This document shows, one piece after another, positions 9,645-19,401 of a stretch of DNA of 36,107 bases. Source of the DNA: Chara braunii (lineage: Eukaryota > Streptophyta > Charophyceae > Charales > Characeae); contig BFEA01000247.1 of the NCBI GenBank assembly GCA_003427395.1, positions 266,852-302,958 of the forward strand. The letters run 5' to 3'. Within the stretch, counting starts at the first letter, position 1. Each line of letters starts with the position of its first letter. A model generated the notes under the pieces. That model was not told where the DNA came from, did no database searches, and saw only the letters and a program-made list of their open reading frames with translations. The position numbers were made by a program, and so were the translations under genes.

Positions 9645-10616
9645 CCCACCTCAGAGCACTAGCAGAAGGCCACAGGCAGCGAGACTATGTCCGCACAAAG
9701 CGACCAGTCATCCAGTTCAATAATCCAAAGACAGAAGCAGTATCTTTGAAGAGACAAACTGTCATCATCAAGGTCATCGACTGAAATAGAGGGATTGATA
9801 GTGCGGGATGAGGGGGTAAAGTTTTTCGGGTGAAAGATAGTTGGGAGAGAGAGAAACTAGTCTCTCTATAGTAAGAATTTGGCGCCTGATACAGGGTGAA
9901 GAGGTTTATTCCCTTTTTCGCAACAACCTGCACAGTCAATCCTCTGGAGATAGAGTAATCAATGCTGGCAGGAGTCCTCGGTCATATTTCCTGACCAGAA
10001 AACCAAACAAATAAAAAATTTGACTTTCAATTTCAGACCTCAACACCCAGTTGCTAATGGTGTTTTAAGATTAGTTTTGGAAATGAATGGAGAAGTGGCG
10101 GAACGTGCAGAACCTAATATTGGTTTACTTCATAGAGGTACAGAAAAATTAATTGAATATAAAACCTATCTACAAGCTTTGCCTTATTTTGATCGATTAG
10201 ATGATGTTTCTATGGTGGCACAGGAACATGCTTATTCTTTAGCTGTAGAAAAACTTTGTAATTGTGAAGTACCATTACGAGCTCAATATATACGAGTGTT
10301 ATTTTGTGAGATTACCCGGATCTTAAATCATGTACTTGCATTAACCACCCATGCTATGGATGTAGGAGCATTAACCCCTTTTCTTTGGGTTTTTGAAGAA
10401 CGAGAAAAATTGTTAGAATTTTATGAAAGAGTTTCGAGAGCAAGAATATTTCCTGACATTCTGCTGATTCATTCTATGTAAGGGACGTTGGACCCGTTTT
10501 CCAGCAGGTGACGCTCCCCACCAATAGATGGAGCCTCTCCCCGGGTGCTAGTGATGCCTGCTCTTACCAACAGCGCTACCACTGCAACGGGTGTGTTAAA
10601 AAAAAAGGAAAAAAAA
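9645..10616 (+). mobile_element. Plus-strand 5'-truncated retrocopy (LINE 3' end) with 18-bp TSD
   Basis: Bounded by the 18-bp duplication described at 9627-9644 and ended by an A-rich tail (A9-GG-A9, about 10597-10617). Its 53 bases at 10482-10534 match, inverted, the 3' UTR of LINE-2 at 11004-11056 with 3 mismatches, so it carries the 3' end of a related LINE. The segments 9645-9983 and 10458-10481 would be further upstream 3' UTR or another captured transcript; I cannot identify them. A 450-bp mitochondrial nad7 fragment lies inside, either nested later or captured by template switching. Confidence 0.8.
9996..10445 (+). pseudogene. nad7: Mitochondrial nad7 fragment transferred to the nucleus (partial)
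   Basis: The sequence encodes the N-terminal part of NADH dehydrogenase subunit 7, the 49-kDa Q-module subunit of respiratory complex I. Diagnostic stretches are [49 protein letters not shown] and [14 protein letters not shown]. About 150 of the roughly 394 residues are covered. Homology starts within the ATGACCAGAAAAC start region (the ATG itself reads CTG), an indel near 10003-10010 shifts the first codons, and similarity stops abruptly after ERVSRAR. The frame is open from 10020 (TTG, not a real start) and shares a stop outside the homology. It runs uninterrupted through the positions of the plant introns nad7i140 and nad7i209. Changes such as REIT to CEIT suggest loss of selection. It is flanked by the 12-bp repeat ATATTTCCTGAC (9984-9995, 10446-10457). 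Confidence 0.93.
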
Positions 10617-10634
10617 AGGGTCAAGGACCTGCAC

Positions 10635-10905
10635 AATACCTAGTAGGTTTTTTTGCCCTTCCTCAAGAGCAAGGAAAAAAGTAAAGTAAAATTATATTAA
10701 ATTAAATTAAATTACAAACTAAAGTATGAATAACAACTTGAATATTCACTTGATGCCCACCGTTGTTCATAACAAAAATTAAGCATCAGTGATCATTCAG
10801 GTAGTTGAAATGACCACAGCATGAGTCGATTAGCGTCCGATCAGTGTGCACGACAACGTAATATGTTGTCCATGTCCGTTTTGAGATCCAAGCAGAAAGT
10901 AGTTC
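10635..10905. other. AT-rich spacer, no gene
   Basis: Lies between the retrocopy and the LINE-2 target site. It contains a short AT-rich repeat (TTAAATTAAATTAAATTA near 10698-10715) and no coding signature. Confidence 0.6.
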
Positions 10906-10932
10906 GTGTGTCTTTTTTTTTTTTTTTTTTTT

Positions 10933-11739
10933 AAAGCCCTTTGATCCCTCTATCCTGGCGGCGGTAAGAAAGTCGTTAAGATTGAGGGCTTACCTGTCGG
11001 GCTGCTCCATCTATTGGTGGGGAGCGGCACCTGCTGGAAACCGGGTCCAGCGTCCCATTTATACATTATGTAACACTTAGATGGTGACTGTGGATTTCCT
11101 GGGGCTGTGCACCTTGATTGTCCCGGGGCTCCATTGTCCCATGGAACTGCTAATGTGACCCATCCCCTTGTCGGACCTCCCCTTGTCGGAGCTCCCCTTG
11201 TCCCTGTGCCCAACCTTGTTACGACAGTCCCCCTGTTTGAAAATCGTTGTGGCTGTTGTGCAATCCGTGTTGTATGCAGTCCCTACATACCCTATGTGCC
11301 ATTCTGTCTGCCTTTTGTTCTGTGTTCGGAGGGGCGGGAACCTCTTCACTGACCCGGTGCCAGTTGTCTGCAGTATTCACTAGTCCCACCTTCTCCCTAT
11401 CAGGGGTCGGTCTAACAACCCTTCAGAGACAGGCCTTGCCTCCACATACTGTCACTTGCATTCCAGTAGAGACCATATTGCCCCTCCTCTTTTTTAACTG
11501 CACAAAGGAGAAAAAACCTCTCAGTATTCTAGACAGGGGGAACAAAGGAGAAAACAGTATTCTAGACAGGGAGGGAAACAAATATCGACTGCTACAGACT
11601 GGCTCCTTCTCATACACCGAATGAGTTGAGAAAAGGGGGTCAGCATTGAGTGCCCTGGAGCCCAGGGGATTGACTGAGCGGGGTAGGTATCTGCAACTAC
11701 CCTCTGGCTCCTCCCACTCCTGCTTTTGCGCTGGCGTGC
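10933..11739 (-). other. LINE-2 3' UTR with small internal repeats
   Basis: Non-coding tail of LINE-2. It contains a duplicated phrase (CAGTATTCTAGACAGGG at about 11521-11537 and 11553-11569, each preceded by AAAGGAGAAAA) and three copies of a CCCCTTGTCGGA-like unit near 11163-11205. 11004-11056 is the block shared with the small retrocopy. Open frames here on either strand look fortuitous. Confidence 0.7.
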
Positions 11740-12624
11740 TCACTCCACCCCATACCATTGCATGTCTACCATGGCCAACGGATGAGGGGGAAAGGGATCA
11801 GGGAAGTCTGAGGTCGGCCGCAATGGGATCCTTGGGTCCACCGTTGTCCAGTCACTGAAGCGAATGTAGTAGTCCTTCCTGAACGTCACTCGGTTGCCTT
11901 CCTTGCTGTTCTTGTTGTCCTTCGGACCGCCGCTGCCATACCACTCGATAAAGGCAATCCTACCCCCATTGTCGCTGCCCAGCCAGTCCTCTGAAAATTG
12001 CTGGATTTTTTGTTTTATGTCTTTCTATGTCCGAAATAGATCCAGTTGGTCTTTGACTTTCTGCCATTGTCCCCTGAGATCTTGGTGAACGAATTGTTTC
12101 AACATGTTCGTCATTTCCTCCCCAGCTACGCGGACCCCCTCCATGCCATGTATGCATCGTCTCCTCCATATTGCCTATATGACAACTCTCCTTCCTATTT
12201 TGAACATATTATTTTCGAAGGTGTTGCCTGAGGGGGAGGACCATGTTTCGCATAAGATCGCCCTCCAGTCCCACGACCATGGGGAGCCGGTACCCAGACA
12301 ACTCCAGATTTTGTCCCACCATCGTCATGTGAGGACAGCCCCCGGGCATTGCATGAATATGTGTTCAATCGTTTCTGGGATCTTTCTGGAGGGAAACGCC
12401 GAATAGCAAGACTTGCACCATGGGAGTGCCCGACCTGTCTGTTCCAGGTGGGTACGATCGATTAGCCAGTCATTAGTGGGGAGGTGCCGGTGTTCTATCT
12501 GCCACTGTAACGAGGCCAACTTTGCAGGCCTGGACCGCATGAGGGCGAACCACCGAATGAGACGAATGGCGTCGACCCCCACATTCAAATGAGATTTCCA
12601 GCGGTTCTTCACGATATCTTTCAA
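11740..12624 (-). pseudogene. LINE-2 ORF2 C-terminus: CCHC (zf-RVT-like) and tail
   Basis: Starts LKDIVKNRWKSHLNVGVDAI, continues ASLQWQIEHRHLPTNDWL, then CKSC, IEHIFMQCPGA (CX2C...HX4C), an in-frame TGA (12327-12325), then RWWDKIWSCLG, the basic FKIGRRVVIYAIWRRRCI and a tail to VDMQWYGVE. A TAG interrupts the tail after LDLFRT. Reading through both stops keeps one frame, which shows they are secondary mutations. Confidence 0.85.
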
Positions 12625-14030
12625 ATTTACTCTGGCCGCAGTAGACGATACGCAGCTTTCACCGACAAACTCGGGAGTTTTACGTTTTTAGCTGTCTGGG
12701 TTCTGTGCGCAGGCGGCCATTGCCACTCCTCCGGGTCTAGGGGGAGGTCTGTTAACCAGGTCTCCGACCGGTATGCTATCCAATCATCCTTTACATGCAA
12801 CACTCTGATCCTATGCAGGTCAGTGTTTTGGTACCACCTCATCACCTCCGGGGTGTAACTGGTTAGCAGGTTGTCTGTTTTTTTGTGGAAGAGGTTTACC
12901 AATGTCTCGTTCGCGCGTACCTCCACAACACTCCCTACACTGTCCGAGTCTCCCGGGGCCACCACCCAGTCCCCTTCCATTAGTCTCGGGCCCTTGCGCA
13001 GAATGCGGACCCAATCCAGAGGGATTGCGAAGACCAAATGTTCCAAGTTCTTTTCTATGTTGTGACAATATTTCAGTACCTTCCTCATCCGCGGGACTGT
13101 TTTCCAGTCCTTATTTTCTGCATCCCAGATGTCTTTGACTCTGATTATGCCTTTCTTCACACAACTGTTCCATGGGGGGGCCGAACTGCAGTATACCCTC
13201 CCATTCCGGTCTGTGATCTTTCTGTTTCCAAACAAGGGTTGCCTGACTACCTCCTCCCATCTGGTTGGCCCAGGTTTATCTGGAAGCGGGAGCTGGCACC
13301 AAGCTCTCAGGCAATGGATCCAAAAGTCCTTTTTTGCCAGATCTCCGCGGGCTGCCCCCCAGCCTGAAGCCCGGTCTGTACGGGGGTGTCTTGGTATGGA
13401 CCAGAAAACATCTTCCAGCCAGGTCAGAGGGTCAACCGTTTGCGGTGCTTGTGGGGCAAGGCGGGCGATCTGTTCCAGCGCCAGGGCGTACCAGGGAAGG
13501 TCTCTTGTAAACACCATCCTCTTAATCCATTGTACCATGAGTGTTGTGATCAGGGTAGTGGGATCCAAGATCCCCAAGCCCCCTTTATCCTTGGGCTTAA
13601 CAACCGACATCCACGCCACCCTGTTTATAACATTCGGCAGTTCACTGTTGCCTCTCCATAGCAACGTCGTTATTTGTCGCTTCAGCGACCGCACTGCTCC
13701 CTTACTAAGCGCCCGTATTGCCGATTTTTACCATAAGGCGGCCAAAACTACGTTGTTTACCACTAGCGTCCTTCCGATCAAGGAGGTGTGTTGATCATTC
13801 TAGTGCACCAGTTTCTCGAGTGCAGGTTTGAGAATCCACTCATCGCTGGACACCAGCCTTCTTGTTGCTGTCAACATAATTCCCAGCACTCTCACCGAGG
13901 CCGATTCGAGGAGCCATTTAACCCGGGGCAGCTCCGGGGGGCGCACCCCTTGATGGTGGATCCACCATCCCAGGGTTTTATTGCCCCGGTTGACTATCAT
14001 GTCTGAGACTGCTGTGAACCTGTCAAAGAG

Positions 14031-14918
14031 TCATCTGATCTCTTCCATGTTTTCAATAGTGGCGTCCAGCATCAGCGTCAAGTCATCTGCGAACAACGAG
14101 CAAATGGGGATTGCATCTTCCGGGATAGCCGAAATCTGCAATTTCCTTAGATAGTTGTTTGCGCGAAGGTTCGCTGCCAAGGCCTCCATCACAATTATAA
14201 AGAGAAAGGGTGCTAGAGGGTCGCCCTGGCGGACTGACTGTTGCAACAAAAACGGCGGTGCTAGTCTGCCATTAACCTGGACGCTTGTAGTCGCATTGCG
14301 GTGTAGAATTTCAGACCAACGGCGGAATACCGGACCTATGTTCATTTTTTCCATACAACTATCTAGAAACAACCAGTCGACGTGATCATACACTTTCTCA
14401 CAATCGATAAAGACCACAGCCGTATTATGTTTGTCCTGCCTCGTTAGCTTAAGAAGTTCATGGACTAGCAGGATGTTATCGTGGATCCTGCGACCTTTAA
14501 TAAAGCCAGTTTGTGTGGGGTGGATGATTTGGTCCAGAATCGGGATTAACCGGTTGGCCAAGGCTTTTGCCAACATCTTATAGACAACAGTGAGGGGAGT
14601 TATTGGACGATAATTTCGAATATCCATCACGTCACCCTTTTTGTGCAGCAGGGTGAGGATGCCCTGCCCCATCAGTTCCCCCATACTCCCTGTCTCCCAA
14701 ACCGAAAGGTAAAAGTCCATCAGGTCAGGGGCCATTTGGGGCCAGAAGGTTTCCCAAAACTCGTTAGGGAGGCCGTCTGCCCCCGGGGTTTTTTCCTCAT
14801 CCATCTGCATCATCGCGGACCAGATTTCATCCTTGGTCAGGGGCCGGTCCAGATGCATTTTTTGCTGGCCTGTCAAGGATTTCGTCATCGGGTTTAGGAA
14901 TTCTGCAATTTCCTTCAT
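14031..14918 (-). pseudogene. LINE-2 reverse transcriptase domain (open 295-codon stretch)
   Basis: The best-preserved coding block in the window. It carries KTPGADGLPNEFWETF, NYRPITPLTVVYKMLAKALA, QTGFIKGRRIHDNILLVHEL, motif A VVFIDCEKVYDHVDWLFL, motif B VRQGDPLAPFLFIIVMEAL and motif C SLFADDLTLML. These are the fingers and palm of a LINE RT in the usual order and spacing. The aspartates of motif A (FID) and motif C (FADD) are intact. EKVYDHVDW replaces the common EKAYDxVxW. Confidence 0.94.
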
Positions 14919-15364
14919 CCTGACTTCCTCCCCTTTCTAACCGCACCTTGAGGTAAGTAAATCTTTGTAAAAGGATCTGGCTATCTGTGTACAATGGGGA
15001 GTGGAAGTCACCACATTTGTGTGCCCCGACTGTGGATCATACAACGTTTCTATCCTTGTTCTACCCATATGTGCCAGGGCCATACTAAAGAATTTCTTGT
15101 GCATGGAACCTTCCTTTTGGTAACATGTCATTCTTCCCCTGATACGTATGCCCTCCCAGCGTTGTAAGGCAAAGGATTGGAGGCGTTGTTGTAAAGTCCC
15201 CCTCTGTGAGCACTCTTCCATTTGTTCTTGTTGGTTGTTATCTGCATTGTTGCCGAGGGAGTCGGACCCTTCTTGCTGCTCGAGTTGTTGTAATTGCTAA
15301 TGAATCTCCATTTCCTGCTGATAACTTTTAGCTGCGAGTTGTTTTGAGAATTCTTGGCATATTT

Positions 15365-16391
15365 TCAACAGGAAAAAAAGGCCATATTAAACCAGTTAGT
15401 TTGTAGTGGGAAATGGTGTTTCTGTGTGTGCCGAAACGCCCAACATTCCGTAATGTAACGTCGAAACGATTCACGACGCAGAATGGATACATTTAGTTTA
15501 TAAAAATCGGGTCTGTGGTCAGGCTTCTTCCGGAAGGATAGGACCACTGTGCACATTTTGTGGTCGAGACCCCGGTACGGACTGGCCGGAAGGATTGCTG
15601 CCAAAAACAATGCTCCGACCAGGTCTTCCGAGAGGAGGATTAAATCAATCCTGGATCTCGATTGCCCCTCGTTCCCGGTCTTTCACAGACAGGAATAGTA
15701 CCTCGTGTCCGGGTTGAGTCTCCGGAAGGAGTCAAACATATTCAGTGAAAGACATAGATCTCTTATCATCCGTTTGTCCTCTTCTATATACGTCGGAGCG
15801 GGGGAGGGGATCTTCCAATCTATCCATCCACCGGTCCGGGGCCACGTTGTAGTCTCCCACTATGATAATGGGGACTCCCTCCGGAATCTGGGATCTGATT
15901 TGTTCAAAGAAGGTTCTTCTCTCACTTACCGCGTTAGGAGCGTACACACACACGATACATACGATCTCCAGCTCCAGGGTGGCCAAAATTGATATCCATT
16001 TGCCTCCCTCTTTGTCCACCACCCAGTGGACCGGGTCTGCCCGGGAGCCGGGGGGGATCCAAATGGCCACCCCCGCACTCCCGGGTCTCGGGGTGTGGGC
16101 TCTAAAGGCTTTGTATGGCCAAACGAGTTTATGTATTCGGTTGTGTTCCGGAGAGTCCATCAGATGAGTTTCCTGAATGCACACAACATTTGGCCAATCC
16201 CTGCCCCCCACCCCTCTCAACAAATCCCATATTGCATCCTTCTTGTCGTTTTTGCAGGAGGCCAGACCGTTGACGTTCAAAGATCGTAAGTCCAGGTCCG
16301 CCGCTCGGCGGCATTGGTTCCAGATGTGGTCCTTCCCATATACAACTCTAACCGGATCCATTGGCAGCGGGCTTTTCACATTCGGGAGCAC
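15365..16391 (-). pseudogene. LINE-2 AP-endonuclease domain
   Basis: Motifs in order: LNVNGLAS (Asn), IQETHLMD (catalytic Glu), CVYAPNA (Tyr), VGDYNVAPD (Asp/Asn), then, after a frame break, GLDHKMC (catalytic Asp-His) near 15560. The region between 15732 and 15610 should hold the SRID-type motif; it reads SRIDLILLSEDLV across the break. All catalytic positions are recognisable, so this domain decayed by indels rather than by loss of active-site residues. Confidence 0.88.
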
Positions 16392-16695
16392 GACAGCTGA
16401 TCCTAATCTCAGTCGTTAGCGCCCCCCTTGAGACCCAGCCTGAGAAGAGCGCACAGACACATCTGAGCGTCCTGATTAGTCCATATCTCACCGGGCCTGA
16501 TCCTAATTGTCTGCAGGTCCAGCAATTGGGCCCGTGTGTGCCATGCCAGGCCCACCTCCTTGGCCGGGTCATAGCGAATAAAGATGTCTGTTTGTTAGAT
16601 CTTGTCCGGATCAGTTGCCACCGCAGCTATTGCTTGTGCCCCTGGTGGCATGGATTCAGCAATATGTGTTTCCAGCTGTAACTGGAGGAATCCTT

Positions 16696-18458
16696 TTACG
16701 GCCTCTGACTGGCCATGCTGTGCATCTGCCCGAAAGGATGACCAGACCTGCAGCGTGACTCCCCTGTCTTGACATCGTCGACGGGCGTCAGGCCGACCTC
16801 CCATTTGTCGTTTTTCTTTCGGACGGGAAGCAGCAACATTGCCGTTTTCGATAAGGGTTGTATGTCCCGGCCCATCTCAATCACATGCCTGAGTTTTTTC
16901 TTCCGCACCAAGTCCAGCGGGATGTTGTCGTTCGGGTCCGGAGGGTCCGGGTCCGGGGGGGTTGAGGACGGAGGGACCGGCGGGGCTTGCAGAATCTGTG
17001 ACCCACCCTCCTGATTTTTTCCTATAACGGTTTGTGTTTTGCCTTGTCCTTCATCCTCCCCTATGTTTGAGTGTGGAGGCTGGAACCGTGCGAATACTAT
17101 CGTGGCTATCATTTGCCACACTTCTGTCCATCTAACTCCAGGGTGCAGTCCATTTTCTAGGACATTTAAAAGTGAAGTGCTCATGTCCAGCGTCAGAAAG
17201 AGATCCAGATATGTTTTGTCCCAGAATTCATCCGTGAGGGGGCCGTATTTTGCCTTCAGGTTAGTCATCAACCAGTCTGCTTTTGCTACATGTTTCTGTT
17301 CCGGAGCCAAGTGCGACGGCGAAGCTCCTTCCTCATCGAGTCCCCCTGGTACAGAGGCTGAGTTTTTTGGGAGTGGGTCCACCTCCATGGGCTCAGGGTC
17401 GAAGGTAGCCTGGAAGGGGTCAGATTCCTTCAGCCGGTTTTGTCTCTCCCCATCCTCCGGCCTCTCCACCTCCATTCCTTCCACTTTCTCCTGTCCGCCC
17501 CGCCTTCCCTCCCACCTGTCCGCCCCTCGGCTCCCCCCCGCTCTCTGAGTCCTGATGCTTGGGGGTGCCTTCCAATTTCTCCATTCGTGTCTCCTCCCCT
17601 CCCACCCTCCCTCCCATCGGCACCCTCCCACTCTCTGAACCCCACAGGTTGGGAGTAATTTTTTTTTATGTTAATTTGCATCGTCGTGTCGCCTGCCCCC
17701 TTCGGCTGCAGTGCCTCCTTCTTGTTCTCCCCTGTCCCTTGTGAGGCGGACACCGTCTCCTCCTCCTCCTGGATGTACCGTACCGCCAATGGGCCAGGGG
17801 CAGCAGCAGGGGTTCCTTGTTTACCTTTTTCTGGGGGCCCTTGTCTAGGTCCCATTTGCTGCTTTTGGACCCAGGTCCCTTTCCCCTTTTTCTTCCCCAC
17901 ACTCCTCCACTCCATTTCTTCCGGGTCTCGTTTCTGGGAGATCTGTCCCCCTTCTTGCACTTGCTCGTGCACTTTTTCCTCTACCGGGGTCGGGGGAACC
18001 CATGCATCGGGTGGGCGTTTCCCCCATTCTGGTTCCCCCGGTTTCTCCCATATCCACCCCACCGGAGAGCCCTCATTCGTCCGATCTTCTACAAACACCC
18101 ATCCTTCGTGCCCCGGGTCCACAGTACGCCAGTGGGTCACTTTAAACGGGTCTCTCAGTAGTCTCTCTGTTGCTCGCGCCCTTTTCTGCTGTTGCAGCGG
18201 GCAATTGTATTCTGTACTCAAATGGCCGTAGGCTCTGCACTTATGACACCAGAGACGCAGTTTGTGAGCCGTATGAATGAAGTATTCCTTTCCCCCCACC
18301 TGGTAAGGGATCACGTCATGTAGGGAGAAAGGTTGGCCCTGAGGGAAGTCCAGGGCCAACATTAGGTAGTCGTCCCTCTTCGCCATGTAGGAAGGAAGGG
18401 GGTCAATAAAAGCGACGATGTCGTATAGCAGACCGAAGTCGTATACGAAGGCCGTTTT
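16696..18458 (-). pseudogene. LINE-2 ORF1 (gag-like, zinc knuckle), frameshifted
   Basis: The frame is already open at the element's 5' edge (AFVYDFGLLYDIVAFIDPLP), so the ATG at 18386 is internal to the original protein. The N-terminal part resembles the domain preceding the knuckle in plant LINE ORF1 proteins. It is followed by LRLWCHKCRAYGHLSTEYNC, a knuckle with spacing CX2CX4HX6C; the last interval is two residues longer than usual. Then come a long charged, low-complexity Gly/Arg/Glu region and a C-terminal half (ADWLMTNLKAKYGPLTDEFW ... VRKKKLRHVIEMG). Two overlapping frames (18386-17430 and 17631-16696) show one frameshift in the low-complexity part. The product would bind element RNA. 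Confidence 0.85.
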
Positions 18459-18479
18459 TTAGTGTGTCCTACTAGGTGT

Positions 18480-18990
18480 AAATCGAACATCCCGTTTATA
18501 CAGCACATGAGGTGTACCAAAACACAACCTTAGTTCGTATACTGTTAGTGAGTAGTTGAGCACGGACCCTATTCGTATACTATACAGGGCACAATGAATG
18601 CAGCCTCTGTTCATATACTGCATAGGGTGCAGAAGTGAGCAGCCCCTGTTCACATATTACACAGGTGGAATAGATGTTTGAGATTGATGTTCGTATACTC
18701 CACTGGATGCAGATGTATGAGGCATGTGTTCGTATACTACACAGGGTACAGATGTACAAAGGGTCCAAATGTAGGAGGCCCCTACTCGTATACTACACAA
18801 GTTATAGATGTACGAGGCCCTTGTTCGTATACTACACAGGATGCAGCAAAAGACCGAGAATAGAGTTCTTGAAAATAATCAAGAAAGTAATACAACACAA
18901 ATATAAGGAAATAAAATTAACTAGCGAAAGTTACCTACACAGGATACAGATGTACGAGGCCCTGTTTGTATACTACACAGGGTGCGGCAA
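18480..18990. repeat. ~39-bp minisatellite (about 10 degenerate copies)
   Basis: The phrase TTCGTATACTACACAGG, followed by GTGCAGATGTACGAGGCCC, recurs with starts about 37-41 bp apart (TATAC near 18497, 18538, 18577, 18614, 18693, 18733, 18789, 18828 and 18969, plus decayed copies). One interval is longer (56 bp), and one is split by an AT-rich insert. The array starts right beside the LINE-2 insertion point. Confidence 0.85.
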
Positions 18991-19083
18991 AAGACCGAAA
19001 AAAAGTTTTTGAAAATAATCAATAAACTTGAATAAAGTAATACAACATAAATATAAAGAAATAAAATTAACCATTGAAAATTA
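18844..19083. repeat. Duplicated AT-rich block beside the minisatellite
   Basis: Two copies of a ~90-100-bp block that begins GCAAAAGACCGA, runs through TTGAAAATAATCAA and ends near GAAATAAAATTAAC, at about 18846-18935 and 18987-19083, separated by one minisatellite unit. The minisatellite and AT block were therefore duplicated together as a higher-order unit of roughly 140 bp. Confidence 0.8.
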
Positions 19084-19217
19084 TTTGATTCAGGTGTCAC
19101 TCATGTGCATATAAGAGTATAGCATTGAGACTTTACGTGTCTAAAAGGTGAAGTAGTATAGTGTTCGAGTATCAATCGCTCATCTACTACTCAGATGAGC
19201 ACTTTGCGAGCAAAGAT
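19084..19217. other. Short AT-rich flank
   Basis: Holds the 16-mer CTTTACGTGTCTAAAA (19131-19146), which recurs exactly at 22002-22017 inside the neighbouring retroelement. No gene. Confidence 0.5.
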
Positions 19218-19401
19218 GTACAAATAGTAACTGGAAATAGTAGAAAGGAAAAGTCATCAATCTGAGTGACGTGATGAGTGAAAGTGTTGAGTTTCCTTGG
19301 TAGTGTTATGCCGAGGGAGTTGGGAAGCAGATGACGATGTCATGATAGTAATCTCGTGTTGTCTTCTTCATTAATGAATTTTTATTTTGTGTATTTTGTT
19401 T
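19218..19401 (+). repeat. Left flanking direct repeat of the retroelement
   Basis: Aligns with 24914-25085 at roughly 80% identity by eye. The best shared blocks are AGTTTCCTTGGTAGTGTTA and TTCATTAAT...ATTTTGTGT. No convincing TG...CA ends or tRNA primer-binding site follow it, so LTR status is unproven. Confidence 0.75.

Larger units (their letters stand above)
11740..16391 (-). pseudogene. LINE-2 ORF2 (endonuclease / reverse transcriptase), multiply frameshifted
   Basis: About 4.65 kb encoding one original protein of roughly 1,500 residues. Open segments on the minus strand are 16391-15732 and 15610-15365 (endonuclease), 15221-14937 (linker), 14918-14031 (RT), 14000-13800 and 13694-12627 (connection), and 12624-11740 (CCHC end and tail). 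Frame changes are visible between most of them, for example a one-base shift at about 12626, and in-frame stops lie at 12325-12327 and near 12025. The likely natural end is the TGA at 11742-11740, after VDMQWYGVE. The protein would nick target DNA and copy the LINE RNA in place. Confidence 0.92.
10913..18461 (-). mobile_element. LINE-2: near-full-length two-ORF non-LTR retrotransposon with TSD
   Basis: A minus-strand element of about 7.5 kb. The 3' poly(A) is the 20-T run at 10913-10932. The flanking repeat GTGTGTC (plus strand) is present at 10906-10912 and 18462-18468, giving a 7-bp TSD directly next to the poly(A) on one side and the truncated 5' end on the other. Order along the minus strand: ORF1 with zinc knuckle, ORF2 with endonuclease, RT, connection region, CCHC end and a C-terminal tail, then about 0.8 kb of 3' UTR. 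Open frames are much longer than in LINE-1, so this copy is younger, but stops and frameshifts still inactivate it. The first ORF1 codons are missing at the 5' end. Confidence 0.94.

Noticed and set aside
10020-10481. nad7 as a functional nuclear gene
   Set aside because: It covers only the N-terminal third or so of the protein, has no ATG in frame at the proper start, no targeting peptide, and ends abruptly at a repeat boundary.
10484-10618. The inverted 53-bp pair (10482-10534 and 11004-11056) as terminal inverted repeats of a DNA transposon or a SINE
   Set aside because: Both copies sit just before A-tails of oppositely oriented retroelements with separate TSDs, so they are two LINE 3' ends rather than TIRs.
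16769-18231. Plus-strand open frames up to 187 codons
   Set aside because: They are antisense shadows of the LINE-2 ORF1 open frame, caused by its GC-rich low-complexity composition.
19270-19285. GTGATGAGTGAAAG in the direct repeat as a minimal hammerhead like those in Penelope-like elements
   Set aside because: The CTGATGA start, stem II closure and flanking stems cannot be shown; the right repeat copy (GTCATGAGTGAAAG) does not preserve a fold.
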